The position numbers and the translations under genes are program-made. From contig CAMWFQ010000002.1 in NCBI GenBank assembly GCA_947173495.1, positions 62,001-126,000 on the forward strand: DNA of 64,000 nucleotides. Reading direction: 5' to 3'. The DNA comes from an uncultured Lachnospiraceae bacterium. GTDB taxonomy: Bacteria; Bacillota; Clostridia; Lachnospirales; Lachnospiraceae. Below are positions 1 through 8,888 of the stretch, piece after piece (within the stretch, counting starts at the first letter, position 1; the number at the start of each line of letters is the position of its first letter). The notes below the pieces were generated by a model. That model was given only the letters and a program-made list of their open reading frames with translations, had not been told where the DNA came from and made no database searches.

Positions 1-1362
1 CGTCTCATCCCTGTCTGCAAAAACCGTCTTGACGGCCAGCATAATGCGGGAAAGCTCACCGCCGCTGGCAATCTGCCATAAGGGTTTTAGCGCCTCTCCC
101 GGATTGGTGGAGATCAGAAATTCCACCTGATCATAGCCATCTGCCGCAAATTCATCCTCCTGTACCGTCACGGAAATCTCAAATTCCACGTCCAGAAAAT
201 TCAGATCAATCATCGCCTGTTTCAGGTGTTCTGAAAGAGGCTGCGCCGCTTTTTTTCTCAACTTTGAGAGCCTTTTGCACAGCTGCAGAATATCTTCTTT
301 CTGTTTCTTTATCTTTTCCTTCAGCTGTTCTACATATACCTCATAGTTTTCCAGCTTTTCCAGGTTCTTTTGCTTTTCTTCCCGGCTTTCCAGGATCTCC
401 TCTATCGTGCTTCCGTACTTATCCTTCAGGTGGTTGATCACATTCAGCCTCTCCTCCAGATACATAAATTCTTCTTCATCAAACTCAAGGCTGTCTCTGT
501 ATTGAGCCACGGCACGATTAAAATCATTTAAGAGATCGTCTATCTCCGTAAGCTGAGAGATCAATGGCACACTTTCTTCATCATAGTCACTCAGCGCTTT
601 CATCTTACTCAGAGCATGTCCTACTGCAAGCCCGGCGCTTCCCTCTTCCTCATATCCGGTAAGGGCATGCACCGCATAAATCACTTCCTTCAGCTTCTTT
701 CCGTTTACCATCAGACGGTACTTTTTTTCCGCCTGTTCATCCTCCCGGGGATCGAGTCCGGCTGCTTCTATTTCATTGATCTCAAACTCCAGAAGGCTCG
801 CCTCTCTTGCTCTCATTTTCTCATCCGAGCTCTGTTCCTCCAGTTCCTGTTTCCACCTTCTGTAGTCAGATAATCCGGCCTTCAGCTGATCCTTTATTTT
901 TTTTGCCTCATCACCGATATAATCATCCAGCATCTTTTTGGAAGCGGCAGGCTTTAAGAGAGACTGATGCTCATGCTGCCCGTACATGTCCAGAAGACAT
1001 CCCGCAAGATTTTTCAGCTGTCCCGCGCTGATGCTTTCGCCATTTGCCCGGCAGCTGCTTCTCGTCTCTGTGATCTTCCTCTGCAAAATCAGAATATGGT
1101 CTTCCTCTATGGGAAGTTCCATCTCCCTCACCCTGGCGCACTGCTGATCATTTAATGAAAATATCAGTTCTACAAGAGCATATTCCGCACCCGTCCGGAT
1201 ATAATCTTTTCCGGCTTTCGCCCCTAACGCCAGATTAATGGAGCCGATGATAATGGACTTTCCCGCACCGGTCTCTCCGGTCAGAATATTCATTCCTTCT
1301 GAAAAAGTCACTTCCTGCTCTTCAATCAGCGCCAGATTTTTCACGTGTAAACTTTCAAGCAT
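1..1362 (-). CDS. recN: DNA repair protein RecN (3' end cut by window edge)
   Basis: SMC-like ATPase that acts in double-strand-break repair by homologous recombination. The first 454 residues are visible; the usual length is about 560, so the C-terminus lies beyond position 1. The N-terminus begins MLESLHVKNLALIEEQEV and carries the Walker A motif GETGAGKS near residue 30. A long charged coiled-coil region follows, and the ABC signature ASGGELSRIMLAVKTV appears close to the window edge. The ATG at 1362 has a GGAGG-type ribosome binding site. It is the last gene seen of the core operon, 65 nt after argR; that gap holds a small hairpin (arms at 1404-1409 and 1415-1420). The argR-recN pairing is classical in Firmicutes. 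Confidence 0.96.
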   Translation of the reverse strand, partial: MLESLHVKNLALIEEQEVTFSEGMNILTGETGAGKSIIIGSINLALGAKAGKDYIRTGAEYALVELIFSLNDQQCARVREMELPIEEDHILILQRKITETRSSCRANGESISAGQLKNLAGCLLDMYGQHEHQSLLKPAASKKMLDDYIGDEAKKIKDQLKAGLSDYRRWKQELEEQSSDEKMRAREASLLEFEINEIEAAGLDPREDEQAEKKYRLMVNGKKLKEVIYAVHALTGYEEEGSAGLAVGHALSKMKALSDYDEESVPLISQLTEIDDLLNDFNRAVAQYRDSLEFDEEEFMYLEERLNVINHLKDKYGSTIEEILESREEKQKNLEKLENYEVYVEQLKEKIKKQKEDILQLCKRLSKLRKKAAQPLSEHLKQAMIDLNFLDVEFEISVTVQEDEFAADGYDQVEFLISTNPGEALKPLWQIASGGELSRIMLAVKTVFADRDET

Positions 1363-1427
1363 ACTTCTTCCTCCTTTACGCCCCTTCTCTCAAGCGCACA
1401 GCAGGTAATTTTTGATTACCGTCAGGA

Positions 1428-1880
1428 CTATTCATCCAGTACGCCGCGGATCTTTCCCATAATGATCTGCGTATCTTCCACAGTCTTTACAGCCATCATA
1501 ATGGTATCATCCCCGGCAATAGAACCTACGATCTCTTTCAGCTTCATGGCATCAATGGCTGCCGCCACTGCCATAGCCATTCCCGATACAGTTTTCACCA
1601 CGAGAATGTTCTGTGCCATATCCATGGACACAAACCCATCTTTGAGTACCCGTATGTATTTATCATTCAGATAATGATCGCTCTGTGCCAGAATCGTATA
1701 CTTCTGTCTTCCATCACCCATTGAGACCTTGGTCAGTTTAAGCTCTCTGATGTCTCTCGATACCGTGGCCTGTGTTACATTACAGCCTGCTCCTCTCAAC
1801 CGTTCCGCGAGCTCTTCCTGGGTTTCTATTTCAAACTGATCAATTAGTTCTTTTATCTTCTGATGTCTGCTCTTTTTCAT
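1428..1880 (-). CDS. argR: Arginine repressor ArgR/AhrC
   Basis: Arginine-responsive transcriptional regulator of arginine biosynthesis and catabolism. The 150-residue length is normal for the family. An N-terminal winged helix-turn-helix includes TQATVSRDIRELKL (about residues 40-53), and the C-terminal hexamerisation and arginine-binding domain includes AGDDTIMM. I place the start at the ATG at 1880 (MKKSRHQKIKEL), with GAGG six bases upstream. The frame stays open upstream through a dispersed repeat (1887-1978), which would add 36 unrelated residues; that extension is probably not protein, though translation from a leader start cannot be excluded. The gene follows nadK in the core operon. 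Confidence 0.95.
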   Translation of the reverse strand: MKKSRHQKIKELIDQFEIETQEELAERLRGAGCNVTQATVSRDIRELKLTKVSMGDGRQKYTILAQSDHYLNDKYIRVLKDGFVSMDMAQNILVVKTVSGMAMAVAAAIDAMKLKEIVGSIAGDDTIMMAVKTVEDTQIIMGKIRGVLDE

Positions 1881-1886
1881 CTTTTT

Positions 1887-1978
1887 CCTCATTTCCGCGC
1901 TTCTTTCTGCGCATGACGAGTTTGTGGCAAGCAGTGCGCAGACACAAATCTCGTGATTGAAAATTTTAATTTTCAATC
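1887..1978 (-). repeat. Family B structured repeat, copy 1, carrying the argR ribosome binding site
   Basis: A 92-bp element fills most of the nadK-argR gap; a second copy lies at 61369-61491 before nth. Read on the minus strand it starts with an AT-rich hairpin (arms ATTGAAAATT / AATTTTCAAT). Then TTTGTG, TCTGCGCA, CACAAA and TGCGCAGA follow in the interleaved order expected of an H-type pseudoknot. It ends in GCGCGGAAATGAGG, which provides the GAGG ribosome binding site just before the argR ATG. A reading frame starting TTG AAA ATT runs through it in phase with argR. What is seen is the repeat and its pairing; any function is inference. Confidence 0.7.
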
Positions 1979-2000
1979 TTATCCTCATTTCAACACGTCT

Positions 2001-2858
2001 TCAGTCACTCATCTTTCTATGAAGCACTTCCAGAAAACTTACATGACTTAATTTGACAATCCCGGTCGTCTTATCGGATTTTCGGATCCGGATCTTCTCA
2101 CCGGTACATAAGCTGATCCTGTGGCATCCATCAAAGATTGCCTCCACCTCCTGTATTTCTCCATCCCTGCCGCTCTCAATTTCCACCATGACTTCATCTT
2201 CAGGTGAAAGCACGATACTGCGGCTCTGCATGGAATGAGGACAGATGGGTGAAAGCAGAATCACCTCCGCTCCCGGCTCCACAATAGGCCCCCCCGCAGA
2301 AAGATTATAGCCGGTAGAACCGGTAGGCGTAGATACAATCATCCCATCCGCATAATATCGGTGAAGGAACTGATTATTGACATAAATATTAAAATTTATG
2401 ATCTCAAGAGAGCCTTTTCTTGTGATGACAATATCATTCAGCGCCCTTGCTTCATCTTTCTTATTTCCCGTCAGGTCAAAACTCTTACCCAGGAGCATCA
2501 TCCGTTTTTCAATTTCATATTCATTCCTTATCAGTTTTTCCAGGGCATCGTCGATGTCCGATTTATTTACCTCCGCCAGAAAACCCAGAGTTCCCATGTT
2601 GATTCCCAGAAAAGGAATCTCTCTGTCAGCCAGGTCTGTGGCCGCCTGCAGAAGCGTGCCGTCTCCTCCCAACACTATGATACAGTCCACCTCCAGGCTT
2701 ACCTGCTCCTTATAGCTGTATCCTTCTCCTCCCGGCTTTCTCGCTCCGATATCCACAATACAGCTCATACCGTGATCCATCAGCCAGTTCCTGATAGAGG
2801 TAGCAATTTTCAGCTCCGCATCCTTGGTGGGATTGGTTATCACATAAAAATGTTTCAT
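2001..2858 (-). CDS. nadK: NAD kinase
   Basis: Phosphorylates NAD+ to NADP+ in the cytoplasm. The 285-residue protein has the diagnostic motif GGDGTLLQA near residues 65-73 and the conserved NAD-binding block around ADGMIVSTPTGSTGYNLSAG in the middle. The ATG at 2858 overlaps the tlyA stop codon in an ATGA arrangement, so the two are translationally coupled. Position between tlyA and argR is the conserved clostridial order. Confidence 0.96.
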   Translation of the reverse strand: MKHFYVITNPTKDAELKIATSIRNWLMDHGMSCIVDIGARKPGGEGYSYKEQVSLEVDCIIVLGGDGTLLQAATDLADREIPFLGINMGTLGFLAEVNKSDIDDALEKLIRNEYEIEKRMMLLGKSFDLTGNKKDEARALNDIVITRKGSLEIINFNIYVNNQFLHRYYADGMIVSTPTGSTGYNLSAGGPIVEPGAEVILLSPICPHSMQSRSIVLSPEDEVMVEIESGRDGEIQEVEAIFDGCHRISLCTGEKIRIRKSDKTTGIVKLSHVSFLEVLHRKMSD

Positions 2859-3751
2859 ACCTGTTTTCCAAAACTTTCGTGCGCATTTTCCACTACGTTT
2901 TCAATCATTCCGGAGATATCTTTCCGCCATGAGTACCCGCTTTTTTCCGCTGTTATTTGTTCAAGCCGCATTTGAGCCTGTTCCTCCGTAATACCTTCCG
3001 TTTTCTTCCCTTCAGAGCCGCTTTTCTGCAGATGAATCAGATATTCAATATTTCCCTCCGGACCCTTAACAGGCGAAAAATCCAGATGCAGAATTCTAAA
3101 ACCGATCTCATTCGCATAATCCGTAACTTTACGGATCACTTCCACATGTGTCTGTGGTTCTCGGACCACACCCTTTTTTCCTACCTTCTCACGCCCCGCT
3201 TCAAATTGAGGCTTGATCAGACAGACCATTTCCGCCTGATCTCTGAGCAGCGCCCTTGCAGGCAGAAGAATTTTCGTAAGGGAAATAAAGGAAACATCTA
3301 CTGATGCAAAATCCAGTTTTTCAGGAATATCCTCTTCTTTCATAAATCTGAAGTTCGTCTTTTCCATGCAGACGACCCGCCGGTCATTTCTCAGTTTCCA
3401 GTCCAGCTGTCCGTGCCCCACATCCACAGCATACACCTTTCCCGCTCCGTTTTGCAGCATACAGTCTGTGAACCCTCCCGTGGAAGCCCCAATGTCCATG
3501 CAGCACATTTCATCCAGGATCAGTCCGAAGCTTTTGATCGCTTTTTCCAGCTTCAGACCTCCGCGGCTTACATAACGCAGAGTCCCGCCCCTGACCTCAA
3601 GCTTCACCTTACTTATATCAAAAAAGGTACCCGCTTTGTCCTCCCGCTGTCCATCCACAAATACATTTCCGGACATAATAATTGCTCTTGCTTTTTCTCT
3701 GGAAGCTGCATATCCTTCCTGGATAAGCAGCACATCCAACCGTTCCTTCAT
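2855..3751 (-). CDS. tlyA: TlyA family rRNA 2'-O-methyltransferase
   Basis: SAM-dependent methyltransferase of the TlyA/hemolysin A family, which in characterised members methylates 16S and 23S rRNA. Residues 1-60 form an S4 RNA-binding domain (MKERLDVLLIQEGY start). The FtsJ/RrmJ-like methyltransferase domain follows, with the SAM motif DIGASTGGFTDCML near residue 85. The length of 298 is somewhat above the family average because of a charged C-terminal extension. The start overlaps the dxs stop (ATGA), giving a tightly coupled dxs-tlyA-nadK series. The hemolysin name is historical. Confidence 0.93.
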   Translation of the reverse strand: MKERLDVLLIQEGYAASREKARAIIMSGNVFVDGQREDKAGTFFDISKVKLEVRGGTLRYVSRGGLKLEKAIKSFGLILDEMCCMDIGASTGGFTDCMLQNGAGKVYAVDVGHGQLDWKLRNDRRVVCMEKTNFRFMKEEDIPEKLDFASVDVSFISLTKILLPARALLRDQAEMVCLIKPQFEAGREKVGKKGVVREPQTHVEVIRKVTDYANEIGFRILHLDFSPVKGPEGNIEYLIHLQKSGSEGKKTEGITEEQAQMRLEQITAEKSGYSWRKDISGMIENVVENAHESFGKQV

Positions 3752-5613
3752 GACAGATTTTCCATTTCTTTTTTGATTCTTTCCGTGATGGTTTCCGTGT
3801 CTATTCCGATCTCTTTCTTGAGCTGTTCCACATTTCCATGCTCCACATATTCATCCGGTATCGCGACCTGTAAAAACCCCGCACTGGTTTTCATCTGCCC
3901 CATCGCTTCCCTGATCTTCTCCCCGTAACCGCCGCTGGCAACATTTTCCTCCAGAGAAACCACAAGCTTATGATAACCGGCCGCCCATCTGACCGCTGTC
4001 AGATCAATGGGTTTGACGAATCTGGCATTAATGATACTGCATTTATATCCATCATTCTTCAGTCTCTCCCTTACTTCCACAGCCGTCTTTACCATACTGC
4101 CTGCCGCCATGAGACAGACTTCCCCCTCAGCATAGATCAGTTCGGCCTTTCCAAACTCAATGGGCGCCCGGTATTCCTTCAGTCCGCCATAAGCTTCCCC
4201 TCTGGGATAGCGGATCGCGACAGGACCGCCAAAGGTAACTGCAAATTTCATCATATCAGAAAGCTCCCATTTGTTTTTGGGCGCCATTATATGCATATTG
4301 GGAATAGAGGAAAGATAAGAAAGATCAAAAATCCCCTGATGGGTTTCCCCATCGCTTCCCACCAGTCCCGCCCTGTCAATGGCGAACACTACGGGAAGAT
4401 TCTGGATACAGACATCATGAAGAATCTGGTCATAGGCACGCTGTAAAAACGAAGAATAAACTGCTACAACAGGCTTTAGTCCTCCTGCCGCCAGACCTGC
4501 AGCAAATGTAACCGCATGTTCCTCGGCAATTCCCACATCAAAGAAACGCTCGGGATACATATTCCGAAACCGCTTTAATCCGGTCCCGTCAGGCATTGCA
4601 GCCGTAATTGCGACCACCTTTTCGTCTCTTGCCCCCAGCTTTGTCATCACTGTTGAAAAAATATCCGTATAATTGGCCGTAGTCCTGGGTTTTGCAGGAA
4701 TCCCCGTCGCAATATCAAAGGGTTCCGCCCCATGAAATCTTGCCGGATGGCGCTCCGCCGGCGAATACCCCTTGCCTTTTTGTGTAATCACATGAACGAT
4801 CACTGCATTTCTGGTCCGCTTTGCTTCCTGAAATACTTTCAGCATGGCTGGAATATTATGTCCATCCACCGGCCCCAAATAGGTGATACCCATATCCTCG
4901 AAAAACATTCCCGGAACCACCAGATGTTTAAAGCTGCTCTTGGCTTTCCGAATTCCCTCCACGACTTTATTTCCCTTAGGAATTTCTTTCAGGGTATTGT
5001 ATACGCCCTCCTTAATATCCAGATAAGCATTGGCCGTCCTGATATTGTTCAGATATTTGGACATGCCCCCCACATTTTCAGAGATCGACATATTATTGTC
5101 ATTGAGCACCACAATAAAGTTGGTTTCCAGTTTGGCCGCATTATTCAGAGCCTCGTAAGCCATACCGCCTGTAAGAGATCCATCTCCAATCACAGAAACT
5201 ACCGTATTGGTTCCTCCCTGAATATCCCTGGCCATTACCAGCCCCAGACCTGCAGAAATAGAAGTAGAGCTGTGGCCTGTGTCAAAACAGTCGCAGTCAC
5301 TCTCCTTGCGCTTGGGAAAACCGCTCATTCCGCCGAACTTGCGGAGGTTTTCAAATCCCTCCCTCCTGCCGGTCAGCAGCTTGTGCGTATAGGCCTGATG
5401 TCCCACGTCCCAGATCAGCTTATCCTCAGGAAGATTCAAAAACAAATGAAGCGCCATCGTAAGCTCCACTGCTCCAAGGTTCGACCCCAGATGCCCTCCT
5501 GTTTTTGAGATCTTTTCAATCAGAAAGCTGCGTATCTCCTGAGCAAGCTCCGCATAATCTGAAGGATCTATATTCTTAATATCATTCACACCTTTAATCG
5601 TATCAAGCAACAT
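3748..5613 (-). CDS. dxs: 1-deoxy-D-xylulose-5-phosphate synthase
   Basis: First enzyme of the MEP isoprenoid pathway: pyruvate plus glyceraldehyde 3-phosphate gives DXP, with thiamine diphosphate. The 621-residue length is typical. Visible landmarks are the substrate histidine segment GHQAYTHKLLTGR, the TPP/Mg motif GDGSLTGGMAYEALNNA, and the transketolase-type segment SDGETHQGIFDLSYL. I start at the ATG at 5613 (MLLDTIKGV) because AAGAAGG sits seven bases upstream. A start at 5655 would overlap the ispA stop but has no ribosome binding site. It lies directly after ispA, so precursor synthesis and prenyl elongation are linked. Confidence 0.96.
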   Translation of the reverse strand: MLLDTIKGVNDIKNIDPSDYAELAQEIRSFLIEKISKTGGHLGSNLGAVELTMALHLFLNLPEDKLIWDVGHQAYTHKLLTGRREGFENLRKFGGMSGFPKRKESDCDCFDTGHSSTSISAGLGLVMARDIQGGTNTVVSVIGDGSLTGGMAYEALNNAAKLETNFIVVLNDNNMSISENVGGMSKYLNNIRTANAYLDIKEGVYNTLKEIPKGNKVVEGIRKAKSSFKHLVVPGMFFEDMGITYLGPVDGHNIPAMLKVFQEAKRTRNAVIVHVITQKGKGYSPAERHPARFHGAEPFDIATGIPAKPRTTANYTDIFSTVMTKLGARDEKVVAITAAMPDGTGLKRFRNMYPERFFDVGIAEEHAVTFAAGLAAGGLKPVVAVYSSFLQRAYDQILHDVCIQNLPVVFAIDRAGLVGSDGETHQGIFDLSYLSSIPNMHIMAPKNKWELSDMMKFAVTFGGPVAIRYPRGEAYGGLKEYRAPIEFGKAELIYAEGEVCLMAAGSMVKTAVEVRERLKNDGYKCSIINARFVKPIDLTAVRWAAGYHKLVVSLEENVASGGYGEKIREAMGQMKTSAGFLQVAIPDEYVEHGNVEQLKKEIGIDTETITERIKKEMENLS

Positions 5614-5651
5614 TTTTTCAACCTTCTTTTCTTTTGTCTGCCTGCGAACTC

Positions 5652-6551
5652 TCATTTTTCTCTGGTAACCAGGAAACGGATCAGTTCCTCCAGAAAGCAG
5701 TTCTTCTTTTCAAAAGATGCCAGAAGTGCAAGTGCCTCCTCCGAGAGTTCCTTCACCTTTCGTCCGGATTCTTCCAGTCCATAGAAACTTACAAAAGTAA
5801 GCTTATGATTTCTTTCATCGCTTCCCACAGGCTTACCCAATACCTCTGCCGAGCTGGTCACATCCAGGATATCATCCTGGATCTGAAACGCGATTCCTAT
5901 ATTATAAGCTGCTTTTTCCATTGCTGCTATGGAAGCTTCCCCGGCTCCCGCCAGCACTGCTCCGATCATCATTGCTGCCTGAATCAGGGCTGCCGTCTTA
6001 TTTTCATGTATAAACAAAAGATGCTCTCTGGTAAGATGCCCGCCCTCTTCCGCTTCCATATCAGCGGCCTGTCCTCCTATCATTCCGTAAATACCCGCTT
6101 TCTGCCCAAGCACCTGCAGGGCGCGGATCACCTGCCTGATATGCTTTTCATTCTCCGCCAGGTCAAATGCCCGGAGGGCCGTTTCAAAAGCCAGATTCAA
6201 AAGACCATCTCCCGCCAGGACAGCCATGCCATCGCCATAAACATTCCAGGTGGTTTTCCTTCCTCTGCGGTACTCATCATTGTCCATAGCCGGCAGGTCA
6301 TCATGTACCAGGGAATAATTGTGGATCATCTCAAGAGCCGCCATAAACGGCTCCACAATCTCTCCTTCACCCCCTGCTAAAAGAAAACTTTCCTCCATGA
6401 GAATCGGACGCAGACGCTTTCCTCCCGCCATCACACTGTAATTCATGGCTTCAAGTACCTTCTTCTGGAATCCCTCTTCTTTCGGCAGATATTTCTGCAA
6501 AACATCCCGGGCCCGTTTTGTTTTTTGCTCCAGTACCTCATTAAAATTCAT
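5652..6551 (-). CDS. ispA: Polyprenyl (farnesyl) diphosphate synthase
   Basis: Condenses IPP with DMAPP/GPP to make farnesyl diphosphate for undecaprenyl and quinone precursors. The all-alpha prenyltransferase fold is indicated by the two aspartate-rich motifs HDDLPAMDND (first) and QDDILD (second). The start ATG at 6551 (MNFNEVLEQ) has GGAG six bases upstream; an ATG four codons earlier (6563) has poorer spacing. The 5' end overlaps the xseB stop by 11 nt. Confidence 0.94.
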   Translation of the reverse strand: MNFNEVLEQKTKRARDVLQKYLPKEEGFQKKVLEAMNYSVMAGGKRLRPILMEESFLLAGGEGEIVEPFMAALEMIHNYSLVHDDLPAMDNDEYRRGRKTTWNVYGDGMAVLAGDGLLNLAFETALRAFDLAENEKHIRQVIRALQVLGQKAGIYGMIGGQAADMEAEEGGHLTREHLLFIHENKTAALIQAAMMIGAVLAGAGEASIAAMEKAAYNIGIAFQIQDDILDVTSSAEVLGKPVGSDERNHKLTFVSFYGLEESGRKVKELSEEALALLASFEKKNCFLEELIRFLVTREK

Positions 6552-6765
6552 CTGCTTCTCCATCCTCGCTTAAGACCAGCACCTTTTTTTCCACTCTGTC
6601 AATTGCCTGATTACACGCCTTTAAGAGTTCCATCCCTTTTTTGTAGATGCCAAAGGACTCCTCTAAAGAAAGATCCTCTCTCTCCAGCGCCGCAACCGCT
6701 TCCTCCAGATTTTCAAACGCTTCTTCCAGATTAAACGCCTTTCCCTCCTGTTTTTCAGCTTCCAT
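6541..6765 (-). CDS. xseB: Exodeoxyribonuclease VII small subunit
   Basis: The 74-residue XseB subunit forms the ExoVII complex with XseA, degrading single-stranded DNA to oligonucleotides. The sequence is a short acidic helical protein with the family pattern FEEAFENLEEAVAALEREDL-like heptads and SLEESFGIYKKG. It overlaps xseA at its 5' end (11 nt) and ispA at its 3' end, as usual for this operon. Confidence 0.94.
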   Translation of the reverse strand: MEAEKQEGKAFNLEEAFENLEEAVAALEREDLSLEESFGIYKKGMELLKACNQAIDRVEKKVLVLSEDGEADEF

Positions 6766-7975
6766 CTTTATTTCGTTCCTCTCTTACCTTCTGTGTGACT
6801 CTGGCCTGCATCCGTCCATTTCTGACATAGATCCAGAGCCTGTCCCCTACCGCAATCTTCTCGATATCCGTTACTGTCTTTCCCTCTTCGTCCGCCACAT
6901 AGGAATATCCCTGATTCAATTTGTCAAGAGGAGAGAGACCTTTCAGTTTTTCGATATAAAGCGCCAGCCTGTGCCTGTTGTCCGTGACACGTTTTTTCAT
7001 TGCCGCAGCCAGACGCTCTTCGATATTTAATCCTCTGCTCCTGCTCTCCCGGATCCTGCCCGCAGGGCTGTGAAGCTTAAGCCTTGCATCCATAGCCTGA
7101 AGATCCGCCCTGAAGAGCCTGATTTTCCCGCGCATCTGACGGCTTAAAGAAATTTCGATTCCCTTCATTTGCTCTGAAAGCAGAGAAAAGTCTCTGATTG
7201 CAAGCTCTGCTGCCGCGGAAGGGGTCGGCGCGCGCAGATCGGCAACATAATCAATAATCGTAGTGTCTGTCTCATGGCCTACTGCAGAGATTACCGGCAC
7301 GATGCAGTCAAAAACCGCCTGTGCTACCATTTCTTCATTGAATGCCCATAAATCCTCTATGGAGCCGCCTCCTCTGCCCACAATCATCACATCCACCGCT
7401 CTCTTTTCCAGTGCCCTGATCCCTCTGACAATGCTTTCAGGCGCCGCCTCTCCCTGGACAAGTGCAGGATACAGAATGATTTGCAAATATGGATTTCTCC
7501 TCAGCGAAACGTTTATAATATCTCTCACCGCCGCCCCGGTGGGCGCCGTTACAATCCCCAGCGTCCTGACAAATCCGGGAATCGGCTTTTTATATTCCGG
7601 CGCAAACATTCCCCTTTCTGAAAGTTCTGCTTTTAGACGTTCAAACCTCTCATAGAGCTCTCCCGTTCCCTCCCTGGTAATCGCTCTGGCATACATCTGA
7701 TATTTGCCATCACGCTCATATACGTCAATACTGCCCTTTACCACTACCTGCATTCCTTCATTCATCCGAAATGCAAGACCGGAACGGTTTCCTGCAAACA
7801 TCACGCAGGAAATCGTTCCTTTTTCATCCTTCAAGGTAAAATAAATATGCCCGGAGGAATGATACTTGCAGTTGCTGACTTCTCCTCTGACCGACAGCTC
7901 CTGAAGCAGAAAATCCTGCACGAACATATTTTTAATGTATGAATTTATCTGTCCAACCGTATATACATTCTGCAT
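6755..7975 (-). CDS. xseA: Exodeoxyribonuclease VII large subunit
   Basis: Catalytic subunit of ExoVII, 406 residues. It opens with an OB-fold (YTVGQINSYIKNMF, then GHIYFTLKDEKGTISCVMF) followed by the nuclease domain with VGRGGGSIEDLWAFNEE and SAVGHETD. I start at the ATG at 7975 because GGGAG lies six bases upstream; an ATG nine codons earlier would overlap nusB and lacks a good site. It is followed by xseB. Confidence 0.95.
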   Translation of the reverse strand: MQNVYTVGQINSYIKNMFVQDFLLQELSVRGEVSNCKYHSSGHIYFTLKDEKGTISCVMFAGNRSGLAFRMNEGMQVVVKGSIDVYERDGKYQMYARAITREGTGELYERFERLKAELSERGMFAPEYKKPIPGFVRTLGIVTAPTGAAVRDIINVSLRRNPYLQIILYPALVQGEAAPESIVRGIRALEKRAVDVMIVGRGGGSIEDLWAFNEEMVAQAVFDCIVPVISAVGHETDTTIIDYVADLRAPTPSAAAELAIRDFSLLSEQMKGIEISLSRQMRGKIRLFRADLQAMDARLKLHSPAGRIRESRSRGLNIEERLAAAMKKRVTDNRHRLALYIEKLKGLSPLDKLNQGYSYVADEEGKTVTDIEKIAVGDRLWIYVRNGRMQARVTQKVREERNKDGS

Positions 7976-7994
7976 CTTGATCTCCCGGCCGCTT

Positions 7995-8393
7995 TTATGC
8001 AAACTTTGCCAAAACTCCGTTTACAAAAGAGGCAGAAGAGTCCTGTCCGAATTTTTTTGCCAACTCGACCGCTTCATTGATCGCCACTCTGGTTGGGATC
8101 TCCTCATCGTACAAAATTTCATAAACGGCCAGACGCAGAATGGTAAGATCTACCTTTCCCATCCGATCCGTATTCCATCCCTCCACCTTACCGTTCAGCG
8201 TCTGGTCTATCTCTTCCAGTTCTGCAACGATCCTGTTAAATTTATCACTGATCTGAGCATGTTCTTCCTGCCCGGCATTATTTTCTTCATCATCAAAGAA
8301 AAACGCCTCCTGCTCCGCCATCTCTTCCCTGGGATTAAATTCTATCCGGAACAGCAGCTTAAAGATCTGCTCTCTCATTTCTCTTCTGCTCAT
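7995..8393 (-). CDS. nusB: Transcription antitermination factor NusB
   Basis: RNA-binding factor that, with NusE (S10), joins the rRNA antitermination complex. The 132-residue length is normal. It starts [16 protein letters not shown], with a characteristic acidic insert ([11 protein letters not shown] region) and the C-terminal motif [19 protein letters not shown]. The ATG at 8393 has AGGGA upstream; longer forms read into the upstream gap. It lies 16 nt after asp23. Confidence 0.95.
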   Translation of the reverse strand: MSRREMREQIFKLLFRIEFNPREEMAEQEAFFFDDEENNAGQEEHAQISDKFNRIVAELEEIDQTLNGKVEGWNTDRMGKVDLTILRLAVYEILYDEEIPTRVAINEAVELAKKFGQDSSASFVNGVLAKFA

Positions 8394-8409
8394 AAGATTG
8401 TCCCTGCGC

Positions 8410-8796
8410 TTATTTTTCCTTCTGCATACACACTCCGGCAATCCGGATATCTACGTCTGATACTTCAAGGCCGGTCATGTTCTGCACAGTTGATTTTACT
8501 TTTTCCTGAACCCTCTGTGAGACAGTGGGAATGTTATAACCATACTCAATAATAAGGGCGAGCTCTGTCTTCACTCTCTTTCCCAGAACTTCCACCTTAA
8601 CACCCTTGGCCAGATTTTTCACGCCCATTTTATTCATCAGCTCATGACTGATATTTCCGGCCATGGCGGCAACGCCCTTTACTTCAGTTGCTGCAAGACC
8701 TGCGATCATTGCCACTACATCATCGGCAATTTTAACTGTGCCAAGCTCGTCTGTTTCCTGTAACACACTGGTATTCTGTTCAAAAGTTTTTTCCAT
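8410..8796 (-). CDS. Asp23/Gls24 family envelope stress protein
   Basis: A 128-residue DUF322/Asp23 domain protein; homologues (YqhY, AmaP-associated Asp23) act at the membrane in envelope homeostasis and are linked to acetyl-CoA carboxylase control in Bacillus. The core includes [21 protein letters not shown] and [18 protein letters not shown]. The start at 8796 is supported by AAAGGAA upstream. It is the first gene of the core operon running down to recN, a position typical of YqhY in Clostridia. The molecular function here is not shown by sequence. Confidence 0.85.
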   Translation of the reverse strand: MEKTFEQNTSVLQETDELGTVKIADDVVAMIAGLAATEVKGVAAMAGNISHELMNKMGVKNLAKGVKVEVLGKRVKTELALIIEYGYNIPTVSQRVQEKVKSTVQNMTGLEVSDVDIRIAGVCMQKEK

Positions 8797-8841
8797 AATA
8801 GATTCCTTTCTTTCCCTGTACTGCAAGTCTTAATATTATTT

Positions 8842-8850
8842 ATCATACCA
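8842..8850 (-). promoter_or_regulatory. Candidate extended -10 promoter for the asp23-recN operon
   Basis: On the minus strand the sequence TGGTATGAT forms an extended -10 element 46 nt before the asp23 start; no good -35 box is present. Just upstream a 5-bp hairpin (TATGC/GCATA, 8856-8870) followed by ATTTTT may be a weak terminator for the lipoprotein gene. Confidence 0.4.
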
Positions 8851-8888
8851 AAAATTATGCTTTTTGCATAGTCCCAAGTATTCACAGA

